A DNA stretch of 64,000 nucleotides from Candidatus Azophilus lithoversatilis (lineage in GTDB: Bacteria > Pseudomonadota > Gammaproteobacteria > Pseudomonadales > Azotimanducaceae): NCBI GenBank assembly GCA_028278675.1, contig JAQAJJ010000005.1:1-64000 (forward strand), written 5' to 3'. The notes beneath the pieces were generated by a model, which was given only the letters and a program-made list of their open reading frames with translations, searched no databases and was not told the origin of the DNA. Shown piece after piece: positions 61,639 to 64,000 of the stretch. A program made the position numbers and the translations under genes. Every line of letters starts with the position of its first letter. Position 1 is the first letter of the stretch.

Positions 61639-63000
61639 TTATCCAGCGGCAGCTGGCTTGACTTCCCGCCCCTCCAGTTGAGCGCGCAACTCCGCGTGGC
61701 GGGCTTCGGTGATGGGATAGTTCCATACAACCGCCGCCGCGGCCAGGAAGAACAGCGACGGCAGCGTCGCGAACAGGAAGCGCAGCCCCAAGAGCTCATC
61801 CGGACCGTTGACGGCCTGCGGGTCGGCGTTGAAGCCGAAGAACGCAAGCCCGGTCAGGGCGATCCAAGCACCCAAGGAGGCCGTTGCCTTGTAGGTGAAC
61901 GACCAGACCGAAAAGAAGGACGCGGCGCGATTCTCGCCACTCTTCAAGGTGTCCAGATCGATCACGTCAGCCTTCATGGAGTTTGGCAAGGCCGCCGAGA
62001 ACCCGCCTGCCGCGAAGCCTGTGGCCAAGGTGACAGGCAGCATCCACCAAAAGTCCCCTTCGCCGAGCAGCATGTAGAACGGATGGGCGGCGGCGATGAT
62101 GATGAAGCTGGCCACATAGGCCCGGTGCTTGCCAATGTGCCTCGAAGCCCAAACCCAGAACGGGACCGCCGCAAAGTTCATGCCGTAGAAGAACGTCAGC
62201 ATGAAGATGGCCATTTCCTCGGCGCGCAGCACGAAGGCAATGAAGAAGACGTACAGCGGGGTGGTGATCGCCAGCGCCGTCTGCCCGATCATGAAGGTCA
62301 GCACCAGCCGTTTGAATGGGCCGTTGGCCAGCATGACCTTCAAGCCCTGCCAAACGGGTAGGGTCGATGGCTGCGGCACTTGGCTGTCCGGCACCCGCGT
62401 CACCGTCAGGAAGATGCAGAGCGGCATCAGGACCAGCATGGAAAGGCCCACGACGGAGAGCACCCCACGGCTGCCGCCGATGCCGAACAGCAGCAGCGCC
62501 AGCGCCGGCGCCAACTGCGCCACCAAGCTGCCGACCACACCCGCCATCGACCGCCAGCCGGTGATGCGGGAACGTTCGTTGTAGTCGGGCGAAAGCTCCG
62601 CCGCCCAAGCGTAGTAGGGAATCAGCAGCATGGTGGTGCCCACCGACACCACCGCCATCCAAGTCAGCATGTGCAGGGTGCCGGCACCTTCCGGCGGCAG
62701 GTAGAGTTGATAGATGCCCAGCATCATGATGGGCGTGGCCAGCACCAGCCAAGGACGCCGCCGTCCCCAGCGGGTGTGGGTGCGGTCGCTGATGTAGCCC
62801 ATCAGTGGATCGCTCACCATGTCGAACAGCCGCACGCCCAGAATGATGTTAGCCGCCAGGACCAAGGGCACGCCCATGTCGCTGGTGTAGAATTTGGGGA
62901 TGAACACGAGGGCGGGAAAGATCGACATCATCAGCGGCGCGTCAGCCAAGCTGTAGTAGAACAGCGTCGAGCGCGTCAGTTTCCGCGAAGTGGTGTGCAA
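61639..63000 (-). CDS. GPH-type MFS transporter
   Basis: This encodes 453 residues with 12 predicted helices. GVRLFDMVSDPLMGYISDRTHTRWGRRRPWL is the signature of the glycoside-pentoside-hexuronide:cation symporter branch (only its core is quoted). I chose TTG at 63000 because GGAGG lies about eight bases upstream and no ATG fits; the frame continues beyond into the antisense of the NTF2-like gene. Relatives carry sugars, but GPH members in catabolic contexts also move other solutes. Confidence 0.88.
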   Translation of the reverse strand: MHTTSRKLTRSTLFYYSLADAPLMMSIFPALVFIPKFYTSDMGVPLVLAANIILGVRLFDMVSDPLMGYISDRTHTRWGRRRPWLVLATPIMMLGIYQLYLPPEGAGTLHMLTWMAVVSVGTTMLLIPYYAWAAELSPDYNERSRITGWRSMAGVVGSLVAQLAPALALLLFGIGGSRGVLSVVGLSMLVLMPLCIFLTVTRVPDSQVPQPSTLPVWQGLKVMLANGPFKRLVLTFMIGQTALAITTPLYVFFIAFVLRAEEMAIFMLTFFYGMNFAAVPFWVWASRHIGKHRAYVASFIIIAAAHPFYMLLGEGDFWWMLPVTLATGFAAGGFSAALPNSMKADVIDLDTLKSGENRAASFFSVWSFTYKATASLGAWIALTGLAFFGFNADPQAVNGPDELLGLRFLFATLPSLFFLAAAAVVWNYPITEARHAELRAQLEGREVKPAAAG

Positions 63001-63111
63001 GATGCGCCGCCTCCAGGGCAAGCTCGCTTGGATGGTAGTCGATGTGCGGAGCAAAAAGGAATCAGCGCTTCGCCCTTGGCCGTCGACATAAAAAGCACAA
63101 GGAACCAAAGC

Positions 63112-63669
63112 ATGACCTACGCCATCAATCCGCATCAAAGCTGGCTGACCTTGGAAGCGCAGGCTGAGCACGAGTCCAGCGCTCGGCGCAAGGCGTTGAT
63201 CATCGAGGTGCGCAATCACATGGAGCATGAAATCAAGGGCCGGTTGGACCCCTTGATGGACACCCTGACGGCGCATCCGATCTACCACTTCTGGGGCGGC
63301 GGTGAACCTTCGGTGATTGAGGGCCACGAAGCGGTGCGGGCTTTCTACGCCGGCATGTTCCAAACCGGCGGCGAGCAATTTGAGGTGGTGGTGGACAAGG
63401 TCGTCACCAGCGACGACCACGTCATCACGGAAGGCCAGGTCAAGCAGGTTTACAAGGGTGAGGCGTTGCTTGCCATGGATGTGGCGACGGTCGGGGACGT
63501 CGAGGTGCGCGGCGCTGACCTTTGGCTCGGTGGCGCTCAACTGGTGACGCTGTGGCCCGCCGATGCCGGCGGCAAGCTGATCGGCGAAGACATCTACTTT
63601 GGCACCAGTCCACTCGCTAACCTCAGGAAGATCGAACCCTGCGACTTGCCGCCCTACTTCAAGCTGTAG
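63112..63669 (+). CDS. NTF2-like / SnoaL-family protein
   Basis: This encodes 185 residues: ALIIEVRNHMEHEIKGRLDPLMDTL, YHFWGGGEPSVIEGHEAVRAFY and VITEGQVKQVYKG fit the NTF2 fold. AAGGAACC precedes the ATG at 63112. It diverges from the MFS gene and converges on the P450 gene, leaving a 4-bp gap. Function unknown. Confidence 0.85.
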   Translation: MTYAINPHQSWLTLEAQAEHESSARRKALIIEVRNHMEHEIKGRLDPLMDTLTAHPIYHFWGGGEPSVIEGHEAVRAFYAGMFQTGGEQFEVVVDKVVTSDDHVITEGQVKQVYKGEALLAMDVATVGDVEVRGADLWLGGAQLVTLWPADAGGKLIGEDIYFGTSPLANLRKIEPCDLPPYFKL

Positions 63670-63673
63670 AACC

Positions 63674-64000
63674 CTAAACGCGGCCCAGCGATACGGGCAA
63701 ATGCCTGCGGCCCCAAAGAAAAAAGGGCGCGATCCGCTCACCCGCGTCGACTAGCCGCAAGTCCGGGCAGTGCCTAACCAGTGCCCGCAAGGCCGTGCTG
63801 GCTTCGAGCCGGGCCAACTGGGCGCCCAGGCAGAAATGCACCCCCAAGCCGAAGGCCAAGTGGCGCTGCGCCGGCCGGTCCAAGGAGAAAGTGTTCGGTG
63901 CCTCCCATACGCTTGGATCACGATTGGCGGCGGCGTAGTGCAGCATCACCTTGGCATTCTCCGGGATGCGGACGCCGTGCAGCTCCACAGCCCGAGTGGT
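63674..64000 (-). CDS. Cytochrome P450, C-terminal part (cut by right edge)
   Basis: This gives the last 108 residues: HYAAANRDPSVWEAPNTFSLDR, then the haem-binding loop FGLGVHFCLGAQLARLE with the axial Cys. The 5' part lies outside the window. The CLGAQLAR form is typical of bacterial class I P450s (CYP125/CYP142-like or CYP107-like clans). Oxidation of a terpenoid or steroid would suit the neighbourhood, but that is inference. Confidence 0.93.
   Translation of the reverse strand, partial: TTRAVELHGVRIPENAKVMLHYAAANRDPSVWEAPNTFSLDRPAQRHLAFGLGVHFCLGAQLARLEASTALRALVRHCPDLRLVDAGERIAPFFLWGRRHLPVSLGRV

Noticed and set aside
60722..61726. Long minus-strand frame opposite the carboxymuconolactone decarboxylase gene
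   Set aside because: Codon-shadow of a well-recognised plus-strand gene; residues rich in His, Gln and Gly with no motif.

Overview
The window is 64 kb of GC-rich DNA, roughly 60-65% G+C by eye, with short intergenic gaps and many ATGA stop/start overlaps. The gene set (pspF-pspABC, dnaX-ybaB-recR, hrpA, MlaA/MlaC, a spermidine/putrescine-type ABC transporter) points to a gammaproteobacterium. Its large stock of acyl-CoA dehydrogenases, SDRs, flavin-dependent oxidoreductases, MFS transporters and a P450 suggests a metabolically versatile, probably uncultured environmental or host-associated lineage. I saw no rRNA, tRNA, CRISPR array or complete insertion sequence.

Layout. 1-2.8 kb: partial HATPase, alpha-E protein and permuted ATP-grasp protein (minus). 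2.9-7.2 kb: polyamine-type ABC transporter (plus). 7.2-10.2 kb: DUF523/DUF1722 protein and a pair of acyl-CoA dehydrogenases (minus). 11-21.4 kb: one tightly packed minus-strand operon, which reads in transcription order: exported redoxin with an in-frame UGA at a redox Cys position (probable selenoprotein), TatT lipoprotein, DctP, DctQ, DctM, MlaC, MlaA, MMPL/RND exporter, LtaS-like membrane sulfatase-fold enzyme. This looks like an envelope system for a hydrophobic ligand or lipid. 21.6-25 kb: hydrolase, enoyl-CoA hydratase, LLM gene fragment, CFA synthase. 25-28 kb: phage-shock locus with a sigma-54-like promoter. 28-38.7 kb: UgpQ, dnaX-ybaB-recR, a disrupted RNase D, MoxR with a CoxE-like VWA gene interrupted by an in-frame TAA, and HrpA. 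38.7-40.9 kb: a RiPP metallophore locus of the HvfABC/bufferin type, whose precursor has five EGSCG motifs in a 30-bp tandem repeat. 41-46 kb: glycosyltransferase, SDRs, hydrolase, VOC protein and a decayed gene. 46.4-47.5 kb: Rpn-type PD-(D/E)XK nuclease. 47.7-59.1 kb: a long minus-strand catabolic cluster (EthD-like, MFS, hydrolase, two LLM oxidoreductases, acyl-CoA synthetase, two hotdog dehydratases, thiolase-like protein with DUF35 partner, SnoaL, FAH-type hydratase) resembling side-chain degradation of a bulky isoprenoid or steroid-like acid. 59-64 kb: orphan DNA methyltransferase, carboxymuconolactone decarboxylase, MFS, NTF2-like protein and a P450 cut by the right edge.

The least ordinary signals are (1) the UGA codon with a bacterial-SECIS-like hairpin; (2) an undescribed ~85-90 bp dispersed repeat in seven copies, several of them in frame inside genes and two forming an exact 30-codon tandem in DctP; (3) the combined TRAP/TatT-Mla-MMPL operon; and (4) the EGSCG-repeat RiPP precursor.
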